Positions 33,254 to 43,400 of a DNA stretch of 45,639 bases are shown here, piece after piece. Both the position numbers and the translations under genes were made by a program. The notes below the pieces were generated by a model, which saw only the letters and a program-made list of their open reading frames with translations, was not told the DNA's origin and ran no database searches. This DNA comes from CAZUTK01 sp964623265 (GTDB lineage Bacteria; Electryoneota; B3-LCP). The number at the start of each line of letters is the position of its first letter. Position 1 is the first letter of the stretch. Location of the stretch: NCBI GenBank assembly GCA_964623265.1, contig CAZUTK010000017.1:1-45639 (forward strand), read 5' to 3'.

Positions 33254-34828
33254 TCATTTCAGCAACGCGAGCTTGCGGGTCTGGGAGTAGGCGTCCACCC
33301 GCATCACCAGCAGATAGACGCCGGCGGCGGCGGGGTGTCCGGCGTCGTTTTTTCCGTTCCAGGCGACGTCGTAGGCGCCTGGGGGGAGCGCCTTTCCAGC
33401 CAGCAAATCGCGGACTTTGCGGCCCTTCAAATCGTAGACCGCCAGGTCCACCGCGGAGGGCTTGCCCAGATCGAAGCGGATGGAGGTGGAGGCGTTGAAG
33501 GGGTTGGGGAAGTTCTGCTGCAGGCGGAACCAGCCCGGGTGGCGCTGCAGCTCCTCGGGTTCGACGGCGGGCAAGCCGTAGTCAATCCAGGTGGCGGGAC
33601 CGCGGAAGAGATGAACCTGTCCCTGCCAGGGGTCGAAGAGGTCCCGTTCCCCGACCAGCAATTCGTCGCGGCCGTCGCCGTCTATGTCGCCGGCGGCGAG
33701 GCGATGGCCGAAATGGGTGTAGGGATCCCCGTAAATCAGGGCGTCGGGCTGCGTATTGGGGGTGCGGCTGCCCAGCCAGATGCGCACCAGGGCGTAGCCG
33801 GGTTCGCCGCCGGTTCCGGCGATGTCGCCCAGGCCGTCCCCGTTGAAGTCGCCGCAAGCCATGGTTTTATACGACAACGACGGGGTGACGCCATCCCATC
33901 TTTTCAGAAAGAGATCCGGCACAGCATCCATATCGGGACCGCCGAAGTACACCACATCCGAGTCATAATAGCCATAGCTGCTGGAATCGGGGAAGTGCCA
34001 GTATAATGCCAGATCGCTGTAGCCGTCGCCGTTGAAGTCGCGGCAGGCGGTGCCGATGCGATTGGCGGGGTATCCGGGGCCGAGGACCACGTCGGGCAGG
34101 GTGTCCATCGGGCTGCCGCCGAAATAGACGGCGATGGGGCCTTTTGCGCTGAAGAGCAGGATGTCGCTGTAGCCGTCGCCGTTGACGTCGCCCAAGCCGC
34201 TGATCTGCCCGCCGTACGGATCACTCGCCACCGTCCAGTCCGGAACCGTATCCAGCAGCGCGCCCCCCAAAAAGATAAAGACGTTGGCGTAATCATCGAA
34301 GTTCTGCAGAATCATAAAATCTTGGCCCCCGTCGCCGTTGACATCGCCGCTGCTATCCACTCTCCAGCCCACTTGGACGCCGGGTGAATCATAGGGGAAC
34401 ACCCAATCCGGAAAGGTGTCCAAGTCGGCGCCTCCGAAGAAGAGATCCACCCGCGAGATTTCGTTGTATGCCCCATAGAGCGTCGAGGTGATGGTGAAGT
34501 CAGCTACGCCGTCGCCGCTGACGTCGCCGACGTTTTTATCGTTGATGTCGTACATTACCCCGTAGTTTTCACCCTGTTTCGTATATGTCGGCGCTTCCGG
34601 GATCGCGGGACTGCCGAGATAGAGATAGTTTTTCCCGGTGTTGTTCCAGCCGGCGGATCCAATCAGCAAATCTTCGTAACCGTCGGCGTTGAAATCGCCG
34701 CAGCTCATGCCGACACCGAAGTAATTATCATATCCTTCGCCGTAATAGGTGGCCAGCAGCGTCATGGGGTTCTGGGCGGCGGGCAGCGCCGCCGCCAGGG
34801 CGAGGAGGAGGAGAATCGCGGTCTTCAG
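33254..34828 (-). CDS. FG-GAP repeat surface protein with T9SS domain, CTG start
   Basis: 524 residues if translation begins at CTG 34828-34826. AAGGAG ends seven nt before that codon, and the reading gives a perfect signal peptide (LKTAILLLLALAAALPAAQ). The first ATG (34765) has no ribosome site and would remove the signal. The body is a run of FG-GAP/VCBS-type repeats (GDFNADGYEDLLIGS, GDVSGDGVADFTI, GDVNGDGYSDILLFS, RDFNGDGYSDLALYW), each about 55-65 residues with a calcium-binding DxNxDGxxD loop, forming a beta-propeller like that of alpha-integrins. The T9SS tail follows (QQNFPNPFNAST ... KLALLK). Probably a surface adhesin or binding protein. Promoter at 34864-34892. Confidence 0.9.
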   Translation of the reverse strand: MKTAILLLLALAAALPAAQNPMTLLATYYGEGYDNYFGVGMSCGDFNADGYEDLLIGSAGWNNTGKNYLYLGSPAIPEAPTYTKQGENYGVMYDINDKNVGDVSGDGVADFTITSTLYGAYNEISRVDLFFGGADLDTFPDWVFPYDSPGVQVGWRVDSSGDVNGDGGQDFMILQNFDDYANVFIFLGGALLDTVPDWTVASDPYGGQISGLGDVNGDGYSDILLFSAKGPIAVYFGGSPMDTLPDVVLGPGYPANRIGTACRDFNGDGYSDLALYWHFPDSSSYGYYDSDVVYFGGPDMDAVPDLFLKRWDGVTPSLSYKTMACGDFNGDGLGDIAGTGGEPGYALVRIWLGSRTPNTQPDALIYGDPYTHFGHRLAAGDIDGDGRDELLVGERDLFDPWQGQVHLFRGPATWIDYGLPAVEPEELQRHPGWFRLQQNFPNPFNASTSIRFDLGKPSAVDLAVYDLKGRKVRDLLAGKALPPGAYDVAWNGKNDAGHPAAAGVYLLVMRVDAYSQTRKLALLK

Positions 34829-34863
34829 CGGAGGGCTCCTTTTTAGATTGACAGTTAGAAGAG

Positions 34864-34892
34864 AATATAGGTTCGCAACAGGAATAGTGCAA
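34864..34892 (-). promoter_or_regulatory. Sigma70-like promoter of FG-GAP operon
   Basis: Minus strand TTGCAC (34887-34892), 17 nt, TATATT (34864-34869); predicted start near 34857, about 29 nt before the proposed CTG start. Confidence 0.65.
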
Positions 34893-35004
34893 GTGCAAAA
34901 TGTTGCGGATCTGGAGAGCGCATCCGATCATCGTTGAACTTTGCGAACGGATGGAACGAAAGAGGTCGTTATGTTGCGAGGCTGCTACTTCGCGGCAGGC
35001 TGCG

Positions 35005-36225
35005 TTATTCGTATCGCAATGCGTCTATGGGGTTCAGAGAGGCGGCTTTGCGCGCCGGATAGATGCCGAAGAACACACCGACCGCCCCGGAGAAGACGAA
35101 GGAGATCACGATGATCTGGGGATTGATGATGGCGGCGATTTCCGTGAAGCGATTGAGTCCATAAGTGATTCCGAATGCCAGCAAAATACCCGCAATGCCG
35201 CCCGTCAGACTCAAGACCACGGCTTCTGTCAGAAACTGCGTCAGCACATCGCGGCTGCGCGCGCCCACCGAGAGGCGGATGCCGATTTCCCGCGTCCGTT
35301 CCGTGACGGAGACGAGCATGATGTTCATGATGCCGATGCCGCCTACCAGGAGCGAAACGGCTGCGATCGAGCCTAACAGCATCGTCATAACCCGCGATGT
35401 TTCCGACGCCATTTCCGTGATTTCCGCCTGATCTTGGATGGTGAAGTCGTCGCTGTCGCCGGCGGGGATGCGGTGCGATTCCCGCAGGATGGCGCGCATC
35501 TCTTCTTCGGCGGTCTGAATCTGCTGGGGCGAAACGGCGCTGGCGTTGATCATATCCACCCAGCGCCCTCCTTTCAGGCGGTAGAGCACGGTGGTCGCCG
35601 GGGCGAGGATGACGTCATCCTGATCGTTGCCCAGACCGCTCTGCCCCTTGGCTTTCAGCACACCGATCACGGTGAAAGGCACATTGCGGATGCGGATCGG
35701 CTGACCGGCGGGGTCTTCCCCGGGGAAGAGGGCGTCGGCGACGGTCTTGCCGATCAGCGCCACTTTTTTGTTGGCGCGCACGTCGCGGTCTGTGAAGAAT
35801 TCACCGTATTCGAGCTGCCAGTTGCGGATCTGGAAGTATTCGGGCGTGACGCCCTGAATGCCTGTGAACCAGTTTCCCTGTCCGCCGATGATCTGTCCTC
35901 CGGTGCGTATAACCGGCGATACCAGACTGACGTGCTGCGCTTCCTTGCGGATCTTCTCGACGTCTTCGAAGGTGAAGCGATTGAAGCTGCCGGCGCCTCG
36001 GCTGACGCCGCCCGATTGGCTGATTCCGGGGAAGACGATGATCAGGTTCGTCCCCAGAGAGTGGATGCCTTTTTCGATCACATCCTGCGATCCCTGACCG
36101 ATCGCCACCATAACAATCACCGCGCTCACGCCGATGATGATCCCTAGGGAAGTCAGCAAGCTGCGCGTGCGGTTTTTTTGCAGGCTGCGAAAGGCGGCTT
36201 TGAAGAGGTTGGTGTAATGCAGCAT
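35005..36225 (-). CDS. MacB-type ABC transporter permease (FtsX domain)
   Basis: 406 residues from ATG 36225. The ATPase gene stops at 36227 (TAAG-ATG), and GGAG within its last codons is well placed, so translation is coupled. Topology: N-terminal TM helix (SLLTSLGIIIGVSAVIVMVA), a large periplasmic MacB_PCD domain (about 45-275), then three TM helices with the FtsX signature MNIMLVSVTERTREIGIRLS and the C-terminal GIYPARKAASLNPIDALRYE. Unlike E. coli MacB the ATPase is a separate polypeptide. Such systems export peptides, lipoproteins or antimicrobials by mechanotransmission together with an adaptor and an outer-membrane channel; no TolC-like gene is in the window. Last gene of the three-gene operon. 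Confidence 0.96.
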   Translation of the reverse strand: MLHYTNLFKAAFRSLQKNRTRSLLTSLGIIIGVSAVIVMVAIGQGSQDVIEKGIHSLGTNLIIVFPGISQSGGVSRGAGSFNRFTFEDVEKIRKEAQHVSLVSPVIRTGGQIIGGQGNWFTGIQGVTPEYFQIRNWQLEYGEFFTDRDVRANKKVALIGKTVADALFPGEDPAGQPIRIRNVPFTVIGVLKAKGQSGLGNDQDDVILAPATTVLYRLKGGRWVDMINASAVSPQQIQTAEEEMRAILRESHRIPAGDSDDFTIQDQAEITEMASETSRVMTMLLGSIAAVSLLVGGIGIMNIMLVSVTERTREIGIRLSVGARSRDVLTQFLTEAVVLSLTGGIAGILLAFGITYGLNRFTEIAAIINPQIIVISFVFSGAVGVFFGIYPARKAASLNPIDALRYE

Positions 36226-36226
36226 C

Positions 36227-36979
36227 TTAAGCTCCAGTACCATCTTGCAACGTTTCCGGCACCGTTTCCTCCAGGTCCTTTCTGGCATCTCTGGGGTTTT
36301 CCACCGGTGCATCTCGGATGATCAAGCCGTCCTTCATCTGCACGATGCGCTTTGCATATTGGGCGATGTCGCGCTCGTGGGTGACCAGCACGATTGTGAT
36401 CCCCTGATGGTTCAGATCCTGCAGGACGGCCATCAGGTCCATTGAGGCGCGGGTGTCCAAATTGCCGGTCGGCTCATCCGCCAGCACAATCGCGGGCTGA
36501 TTCACCAGGGCTCTTGCGATGGCGACTCTCTGCTGCTGTCCGCCGGAGAGGCGGTTCGGTTCGTGATCCAGGCGGTCCGCCAAACCGACGCGTTCCAGCG
36601 CCGCCACCGCCGCTTCCCGTGGATTTTTGATTCGCCGAGTGCGGTCGTAGAATAACGGCAGTTCCACGTTTTCCAGAGCGGAAGTGCGCGGCAGGAGGTT
36701 GAAGCCTTGGAAGACGAAGCCGATCTTGCGGTTGCGGATGTCGGCGTATTCGTCGCGGCTTAAGGTGCTGACGTTTTCGCCGTCCAGGTAGTATTCGCCG
36801 GAAGTCGGCACGTCGAGGCACCCTAGCAGGCTCATCAACGTGGATTTCCCCGAACCTGATGCGCCCATCACCGCCACGAATTCGCCCTTCTCGATGCGCA
36901 GATCTATACCGCGAAGCGCGTGGACCGCCACTTCCCCCATATGGAAAGTTTTGGTGAGCTTTCTCGTTTCGATGACCAT
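36227..36979 (-). CDS. MacB/LolD-type ABC transporter ATP-binding protein
   Basis: 250 residues. All ABC motifs are intact: Walker A GASGSGKST (39-47), Q-loop FQGFNLLPRTSALENVELP, signature LSGGQQQR, Walker B IVLADEPTGNLD and the switch His in VTHERDIAQYA. This is the MacB/LolD/FtsE subfamily that powers FtsX-type permeases without moving substrate through the membrane itself. It carries about 30 extra C-terminal residues beyond the usual end (MKDGLI), overlapping the coupling region. It starts 3 nt after the adaptor stop codon. Confidence 0.96.
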   Translation of the reverse strand: MVIETRKLTKTFHMGEVAVHALRGIDLRIEKGEFVAVMGASGSGKSTLMSLLGCLDVPTSGEYYLDGENVSTLSRDEYADIRNRKIGFVFQGFNLLPRTSALENVELPLFYDRTRRIKNPREAAVAALERVGLADRLDHEPNRLSGGQQQRVAIARALVNQPAIVLADEPTGNLDTRASMDLMAVLQDLNHQGITIVLVTHERDIAQYAKRIVQMKDGLIIRDAPVENPRDARKDLEETVPETLQDGTGA

Positions 36980-36982
36980 TAT

Positions 36983-38218
36983 TTAGAATCCTCTCGGACC
37001 CGGCATCATGCGGTTTTGCGGCGCGCCGGCATTCTTCTGTTTCGTCTCAGCCGATTCCATCCCGATGATCACTTTCATACCTTCTTTCAGGTTCTTAGAT
37101 CGGATGATCTCCGTGCGCGTCCCGTCGCTCATGCCGGTGACGACGGCCTCCATCTGCAGTTTTCCCTGCGGATCGAGATACCAGACGCGCCCCAGGTTGC
37201 TGGACCCGGCGCCGGATGAAGATCTTTGCCGGGGTGACGCAGCGGGGGAATGTCCTTCGCCTGAGCTATCGGGAGCGCTGCGTTTGCGGAATTCGGCGAG
37301 TGCCTTTTCGTCCGGCTGAAAGCGCAGAGCGGCGTTGGGGATCAACAGAGCGTTTTGCGCTTTGTGGATGATGAAGTCCACGGTGGCAGTCATCCCTGGT
37401 AGCAGAAGACCTTCGTCGTTGGACGCGGTGACGACTACGGTGTAGGTCACCACGTTGGAGACGGTCTGCGGCTGGAGGCGGATCTGCTTCACGGTTCCGG
37501 TGAAGGTCTTATTGGGATACGCCTGCACGTCGAAGCGGACGTCTTGACCGACCTTGATCTGTCCGATGTCGCTCTCATCCACGCTGGCGAGGATTTCCAT
37601 CTTGGAAAGGTCTTCGGCGATCACGAAGAGCGTCGGTGTGGCGAGGCTGGCGGCGACGGTTTGACCTTCCTCCACGTTGCGCGCCGTGATAGTGCCGGAG
37701 ATGGGCGCGTAGATTTCGGCGTATTTCAGGTTGCGCTGCGCGCGGATCAACGTGGCCTGCGCCGATTTCAGATTCGCTTCCTGCATCTTCAGATTGATGC
37801 GGTAGGGGAGAAAATCCGCATCGGAGATCAGTTCGCGTTCGAAGAGCGTCTTGTTGCGGTCGAAATCCACCTGAGCCTGCAGGAGCTGAGCTTCCGCCTT
37901 TTCGACGACCGCTTGAGCGTCCATCACCGCCACGCGCAGGAGTACGGTGTCCAGCACCGCCAGCAGCTGGCCCTTTTTCACTTGATCGTTAAAGTCGGCG
38001 TAGATGTGGGCGATGATGCCCGACACCTGCGTCCCCACTTCGACCGTCGTCACGGGACTCAGCGTTCCGCTGCAGGAGATGGTGCTCTCCAAGTCGCCCC
38101 GGATCACTTCGCCGAATTGATATCCGGCTTCACCGTCGCGGGCTGTGGCGCGAAAGATGAGCAGCACTATTGCCGTCAGCACGATGATTATACCGATACT
38201 GATGAAAATCTTTTTCAT
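36983..38218 (-). CDS. MacA/HlyD-family periplasmic adaptor protein
   Basis: 411 residues; AGGA six nt before ATG 38218. One N-terminal membrane anchor (6-24, IGIIIVLTAIVLLIF), lipoyl/barrel-sandwich half (GTLSPVTTVEVGTQVSGIIA), a helical hairpin (about 90-165), the second lipoyl half (APISGTITARNVEEGQTVAA), a beta barrel (about 210-290, FDVQAYPNKTFTGTVKQIRL) and a membrane-proximal domain with VWYLDPQGKLQMEAVVTGMS. A Ser/Gly/Pro-rich insertion lies at about 315-345, and the tail is basic and Pro/Gly-rich. It should link the MacB-like permease to an outer-membrane channel. First gene of the operon; promoter proposed at 38304-38332. Confidence 0.95.
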   Translation of the reverse strand: MKKIFISIGIIIVLTAIVLLIFRATARDGEAGYQFGEVIRGDLESTISCSGTLSPVTTVEVGTQVSGIIAHIYADFNDQVKKGQLLAVLDTVLLRVAVMDAQAVVEKAEAQLLQAQVDFDRNKTLFERELISDADFLPYRINLKMQEANLKSAQATLIRAQRNLKYAEIYAPISGTITARNVEEGQTVAASLATPTLFVIAEDLSKMEILASVDESDIGQIKVGQDVRFDVQAYPNKTFTGTVKQIRLQPQTVSNVVTYTVVVTASNDEGLLLPGMTATVDFIIHKAQNALLIPNAALRFQPDEKALAEFRKRSAPDSSGEGHSPAASPRQRSSSGAGSSNLGRVWYLDPQGKLQMEAVVTGMSDGTRTEIIRSKNLKEGMKVIIGMESAETKQKNAGAPQNRMMPGPRGF

Positions 38219-38303
38219 GCAGGTTCCTACATCTCAATGAAAAGTCGAAGAAAAGTCGAAATTTATGCACTTCGCAATTCGTTAGACCTTTTTACGATAA
38301 GGT

Positions 38304-38332
38304 AGTTTAATGCACGATGTGTTTCATTTCAA
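38304..38332 (-). promoter_or_regulatory. Possible sigma70-like promoter of the macAB operon
   Basis: Minus strand TTGAAA (38327-38332), 17 nt, TAAACT (38304-38309), about 85 nt before the adaptor start codon. Confidence 0.5.
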
Positions 38333-38542
38333 AGTGCATGCTAACATAAAACTCTGAAATCGTGTGCGATGTTTCTGTTGAACCTGCTTTATGAGAAATG
38401 ATCGCTCGAAATTGAAGAGGCCGCGCCGGGGATGAGATACTGCATCGAACCGCGTCCACATTGCAGGTGCGGCGGATTTGTAGATCTTGAAATCAAACGT
38501 TCGCACACCGTACGAATTCATATTTCTTTGCCCATTTTCATC

Positions 38543-38571
38543 TGGCAATAACGGCGCGGAGGCGTTATATT
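38543..38571 (+). promoter_or_regulatory. Possible sigma70-like promoter of the amidohydrolase gene
   Basis: TGGCAA (38543-38548), 17 nt, TATATT (38566-38571); the -10 is excellent, the -35 poor. Start expected near 38578, about 21 nt before ATG 38599. Confidence 0.45.
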
Positions 38572-38598
38572 GTCGCATCATCCAGTGGGTGAAGCCCG

Positions 38599-40272
38599 AT
38601 GTCCAAGAAATTATTCTTTGTCTTGAGTTGTCTGATGGTCGCATCACAAATCCGATCGAACCCGACGGCGGAAAACGCCGCCGACCTGATTTTCACGCAT
38701 ACGCGCGTTTACACGTTCGCACCGGATGAGCGGATTGCGGAGGCGGTCGTCATTCGGGAAGGGCGGATCGTTTTCGCGGGTTCCGCGGATGACGCTCAAC
38801 GCCATCGCGGTTCACGGACGCGGGTGATGGATCTGCGGGGCGCCGTCGTGATCCCCGGTCTGGTGGACGCGCACGCTCATCTGCTGAGTCTGGGGCGTTC
38901 GCTGTCGGAATTGAACCTGGTCGGGACGAAATCGAAAGAAGAGATCCGTCGCATCATCATCGAAAGGCAGAAGACTGCGCAGCCGGGCGAGTGGATCAGC
39001 GGACGCGGCTGGGATCAGAACGACTGGCGGGCGAAAGATTTCCCCACGGCGGAAGATTTATCCGGAACAGATGACAACCTGGTTTATCTGCGGCGGGTGG
39101 ATGGCCATGCCGCCTGGGTCAACCGGCGGGTTCTGGAGTTGTGCGGGGTGACGAGGAAGACGCCGGATCCGGCGGGCGGGCGCATCCTGCGCGACGCGGC
39201 GGGAAACCCAACCGGCGTTTTGTTGGACAACGCAGTGGAACTGGTGCGGAGCCGTATGCCTGCCCCGAGTCTGGAGACGCAGATCAATTGGGCGAAGGCG
39301 GCGATGCGGGAGTGCAACCGAGCGGGGTTGACGGGAGTGCACGATGCGGGCGTGGATTCCGCGGCGCTGGAGGTATATCGCATTCTACGGAGTCGCGGAG
39401 AGCTGACTCTGCGCATTTACGTCATGCTGGATGATGCGGATCCGGATTGGCTGGCGAGGCGATTGCAAGCGGGGCCGGAGATCGGGGACGATCTGCTGAC
39501 GATTCGAGCGGTCAAACTTTATGCGGATGGGGCGCTGGGATCGCGCGGCGCGGCGCTTCTGGAACCTTACAGCGATGATCCTGGGAATTGCGGCATCATA
39601 GCGAATCCGCCGGAGTATCTGGAGAGGATGACCCGGCAGGCGGTGGAGCACGGTTTTCAGGTGTGCACGCACGCCATCGGAGACGCCGCTGTCCGCGCGG
39701 TGCTGAACGTCTATCAGCGGGTCCTGCTGCAGATGCCGCCGGGGGATCATCGCCTGCGCATCGAACATGCGCAGGTGATCACGCCGGAGGATCTGCCGCG
39801 TTTCGCGGAAATGGGCGTTATCGCCTCGATGCAGCCGACGCATGCGACGTCGGATATGTCTTGGGCGGAAGAACGATTGGGATCGGAACGGATACGGTAC
39901 GCTTACGCCTGGAAAAAGTTGATGCGCAGCGGCGCGCGGCTGGCGTTCGGTTCGGACTTTCCGGTGGAATCACCCGTTCCGCTGGCTGGTGTTTACGCGA
40001 CGGTGACTCGGCAGAATCGCGAGGGGAAGCCTGCGGGCGGATGGTATCCGGAAGAGAAGCTCAGCGTGCAGGAAGCTGTGGCGGGCTTCACGACGCAGGC
40101 GGCGTATGCGGGGTTTGCGGAAGCGGATCGGGGGACGATCGAACCGGGAAAGCAGGCGGATCTGGTCGTGTTGGACCGGGATATTTTCACGGCGCCTCCT
40201 GAGCAGATTCTGCAGGCGAAAGTTCTTTATACGATCGTCGGGGGGCGGATCGTCTATGCCGCCGAGGAATGA
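38599..40272 (+). CDS. Exported amidohydrolase, YtcJ/amidohydro_3 family
   Basis: 557 residues; possible signal peptide MSKKLFFVLSCLMVASQIRS. Metal-dependent hydrolase of the amidohydrolase superfamily: VVIPGLVDAHAHLLSLG gives the HxH metal pair, then GRGWDQNDW and VDGHAAWVNRRVLE typical of YtcJ, the bridging Lys region LLTIRAVKLYADGALGSRGA, further His ligands in CTHAIGDAAVRAVL and RIEHAQVI, and the metal Asp in LAFGSDFPVES. The C-terminal composite beta domain ends GTIEPGKQADLVVLDRD. YtcJ relatives hydrolyse N-acyl or amide bonds; the substrate here is unknown. The next gene, a tricorn-like protease, lies 133 nt downstream on the same strand, and both could act on peptides or amino-acid derivatives. 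Confidence 0.93.
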   Translation: MSKKLFFVLSCLMVASQIRSNPTAENAADLIFTHTRVYTFAPDERIAEAVVIREGRIVFAGSADDAQRHRGSRTRVMDLRGAVVIPGLVDAHAHLLSLGRSLSELNLVGTKSKEEIRRIIIERQKTAQPGEWISGRGWDQNDWRAKDFPTAEDLSGTDDNLVYLRRVDGHAAWVNRRVLELCGVTRKTPDPAGGRILRDAAGNPTGVLLDNAVELVRSRMPAPSLETQINWAKAAMRECNRAGLTGVHDAGVDSAALEVYRILRSRGELTLRIYVMLDDADPDWLARRLQAGPEIGDDLLTIRAVKLYADGALGSRGAALLEPYSDDPGNCGIIANPPEYLERMTRQAVEHGFQVCTHAIGDAAVRAVLNVYQRVLLQMPPGDHRLRIEHAQVITPEDLPRFAEMGVIASMQPTHATSDMSWAEERLGSERIRYAYAWKKLMRSGARLAFGSDFPVESPVPLAGVYATVTRQNREGKPAGGWYPEEKLSVQEAVAGFTTQAAYAGFAEADRGTIEPGKQADLVVLDRDIFTAPPEQILQAKVLYTIVGGRIVYAAEE

Positions 40273-40405
40273 AAAGTTCGCGCGATGCAGGAAAGCGGAT
40301 TTTGCTTTCACGCGGGCAACGTTATGGACTTTTTTTAAGTCCAAAGAATGTCGTGAAGTTCTAAGAAATAGCAAGTAGATCCGCAGTCAAGAGATGAGGT
40401 TTTCA

Positions 40406-43400
40406 ATGAAAAAAGGATTTCTCACATTCTTCCCGATTATATGTTCGGTGATTTTAATAGGGAATGCGCAAACGCAGGATCAGGGGTTTCTGCGCTTTCC
40501 CGACGTGTGCGAAGGCAGAGTCGTCTTCACATCCGAAGGAGACCTGTGGACGGTGCCGCTGGAAGGGGGGACGGCGGTGCGCCTGACCACGCACGACGGG
40601 GAGGAGAGGTACGCTCACTTTTCCCCGGACGGGAACTGGATCGCTTACAGCGCGCAATACGACGGGAATCTGGATGTCTATGTGATTCCGTCCTCTGGGG
40701 GGGAACCGAAGCGGCTGACGTATCACCCGTACAGCGATTTTGTGGTAGGCTGGACGAACGACGGCCGCATCATGTTCCGAACTTCCGCTTATAAGGGGGT
40801 ACGGGAGACTAATCTCTACACGGTTTCACCGCAGGGGGATTATCCTCGGGATATGGGTTTGAACAAAGCCGCTATGGCGTCCTGGGAACCGGGCGGGACG
40901 CGCGTCGCTTACACGGAGATTTTCCGCAACAACGCCACCTGGAAGCGGTATAAAGGCGGTTTGGCGGATCAGATCTGGGTCGCCGATCCGCAGCACAAGA
41001 AATACGGCAAGGCGCCGGTTTCCACCTACACCGGACACAATTCTTTTCCGATGTGGATCGGGGATCGAATTTATTTTCTGAGCGATTCCACCGGCAGGAA
41101 GAACATCTGGTCTATGAAGCCCGACGGGTCAGATCAAGTTCAACATACGTTTCATAAAGATTGGGATGTGCGCTGGCCCAGCGAAGGGGATGGGATCATC
41201 GTTTATCAGCTGGCGATGGACCTCTGGAAGCTGGATCCGAAGACGGGCAAGACGTCAAAGATTGACATAGCGCTGCCGTCGGAAAGGCTCTTGGCGCGAC
41301 AGCGGATCCTGGATCCTTCCGGTTACATCACCGATTTCGATCTGAACCGGGACGGCAGCTGGATGGTGATCGCCGCGCGCGGGCAGCTGTTCACGACGCC
41401 GACCCGCAGCCGCGATGCGCTGCTGCGCAGGTTGACTGCGGACTTCAAGGCGCGAGCGAAACACCCCTTTTATCTGGGGGAAAGCATTTACACCTTGACA
41501 GACCGCACGGGGGAGGATGAGTTCTTCCGATATGATCCGTTCCTGAAGAGCGAGCCGCAGCAGATTTCGCAGGGCAACAGCGTCTGGCGCTATGCCGGGG
41601 TTCCATCGCCGGACGAGAAGTGGATCGCGTACAGCGACGCCAATCTGACGCTCTGGGTGATGGATGCCAAGAGCGGCGAGTCGCGCAAGATTGTGACTTC
41701 GGACGTGTGGGAAATCCGCGATTTCGCCTGGTCGCCCGACAGCCGGTATCTGGCGTATTCCAACCCCGAAAATCAAGTCATTCAGGCGATTCACATCTAT
41801 GATCTGCAGGAGAAGAAGGATCACGTCGTCACGGATCCGCTTTACAATTGCTATTTTCCATCTTGGGATCCCACCGGAAAGTACTTGTATTACCTGAGCG
41901 AATCGTACTTCAATCCGATGCAGGACAATTACGGTGCGCAATTCGTCTTCTACACTCCGGATAAGCTCTATATGGTCCTTCTGGCGGCGGATACGAAGAG
42001 TCCGTTTGCTCCGGACAGCCTCCTGTTGGGACTGAAGCAGGAGAAGAAAGAAGATGACAAGACGAAAGATGAGAAGGGGGATAAAAACAAGAAGAACGAG
42101 GAGAAAGAGGAGGAGAAGGTCGTCGCTAAAATTGATTGGGACGGATTGGCGGAGCGGCGGATCGAGCTGCCGATCGAGGCGGGATACTACTTCGGGCTGC
42201 GCGCTGCGGAAGGGATGCTGTATTATCTCTCTCGAGAACATCGCGGTTCCAAACCCGATGGGGATTCGCCCAAAGCCGCTCTGAACCTCTTCAAACTGGA
42301 TAAGCGCAAGAACTTCCGCGTTATGGAGGGGGTGGACGGCTACGACATCTCCGACGACGGGAAAGTGGTGGTGGTTCTGCAGGGCACCGATTTTCTGCGG
42401 ATGGATGCCGGTTCCACGGAAGCTCCCAGCGGGGAGGGGGACGAGGATCCGCATGTGAAGCTGGGCAAGTGGAGTGTGCCGATGGATCCGCGCGAGGAAT
42501 GGCGTCAGATGTTTCACGAAGCCTGGCGCATCCAGCGGGATTTCTTTTACGACCCCGATCTGCACGGCGTGGATTGGCCGGAAGTCTATGCGACGTATGA
42601 GAAGCTCATCAACCGCATTTCCACGCGCGACGAACTGAACGACTTGATCGGCGAGATGATCGGTGAATTGAATGCCGGTCACGCCTACGTGTTCGGCGGA
42701 GACATTCATCAACCCCGGCAGATCGGCGTGGGGCTGCTGGGTGCGGACTTCAGCAGAGATGAGGGCAGCGGATACTTTCGGATTGATAAGATTTACGCTC
42801 CGGATCGTTCCTTTAGGGATGGTATTTCCCCGCTGGCGGGAGCCGACGTCGGGGTGAAAGTCGGCGATTATCTCATCGCCGTGGACGGGATTCCCACCAA
42901 CACCGTGAAGGATTATTTGCAGCTGCTGCAGGATAAAGCCGATCAGGACGTCATCCTGACGATCAACGGCAAACCGTCGAAAGAGGGAGCGAGGGATGTG
43001 ATCGTCAAGACGGTGAGCGATGAGTATGAAATGCGCTACTGGGATTGGTTCAAGAGCCGCATGGAGTATGTGGATAAAGCATCCGGCGGCAAAATCGGCT
43101 ACCTGCATCTGACGGATATGATGACGGACGGACTGTGCCAGTTCGGGCATGAGTTTTACCCGCAGCACGACAAGAAAGCCATGATCCTGGACGTGCGTTA
43201 CAACGGCGGCGGGAATGTCGCGCAGATGCTGCTGTCCGTGCTCAACCGCAAGCTCTGGACGGTCGGCAGGCCTCGCCACGGCGGCAAATATACGCGGCCG
43301 GCGGCGGCGTTTCACGGTCACTACGCCGTGCTTTGCAATCACGAAACCGGATCAGACGGCGAGACTTTCACGCAGGGAGCCAAACTGCTGGATCTGGGAC

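Larger units (their letters stand above)
38219..38598. other. Intergenic region between divergent operons
   Basis: 380 bases, AT-rich near the middle. It carries the minus-strand promoter at 38304-38332 for the MacAB operon and the plus-strand promoter at 38543-38571 for the amidohydrolase. No gene or RNA was recognised. Confidence 0.6.

Noticed and set aside
40322..40345. Hairpin GGACTT...AAGTCC between the amidohydrolase and tricorn-like genes
   Set aside because: The T-run lies in the loop, not after the stem, so it is not a normal terminator.
41255..43342. 695-codon minus-strand open frame antisense to the tricorn-like gene
   Set aside because: Repetitive Ile/Arg/His composition typical of antisense frames; the plus strand encodes an unmistakable protease.
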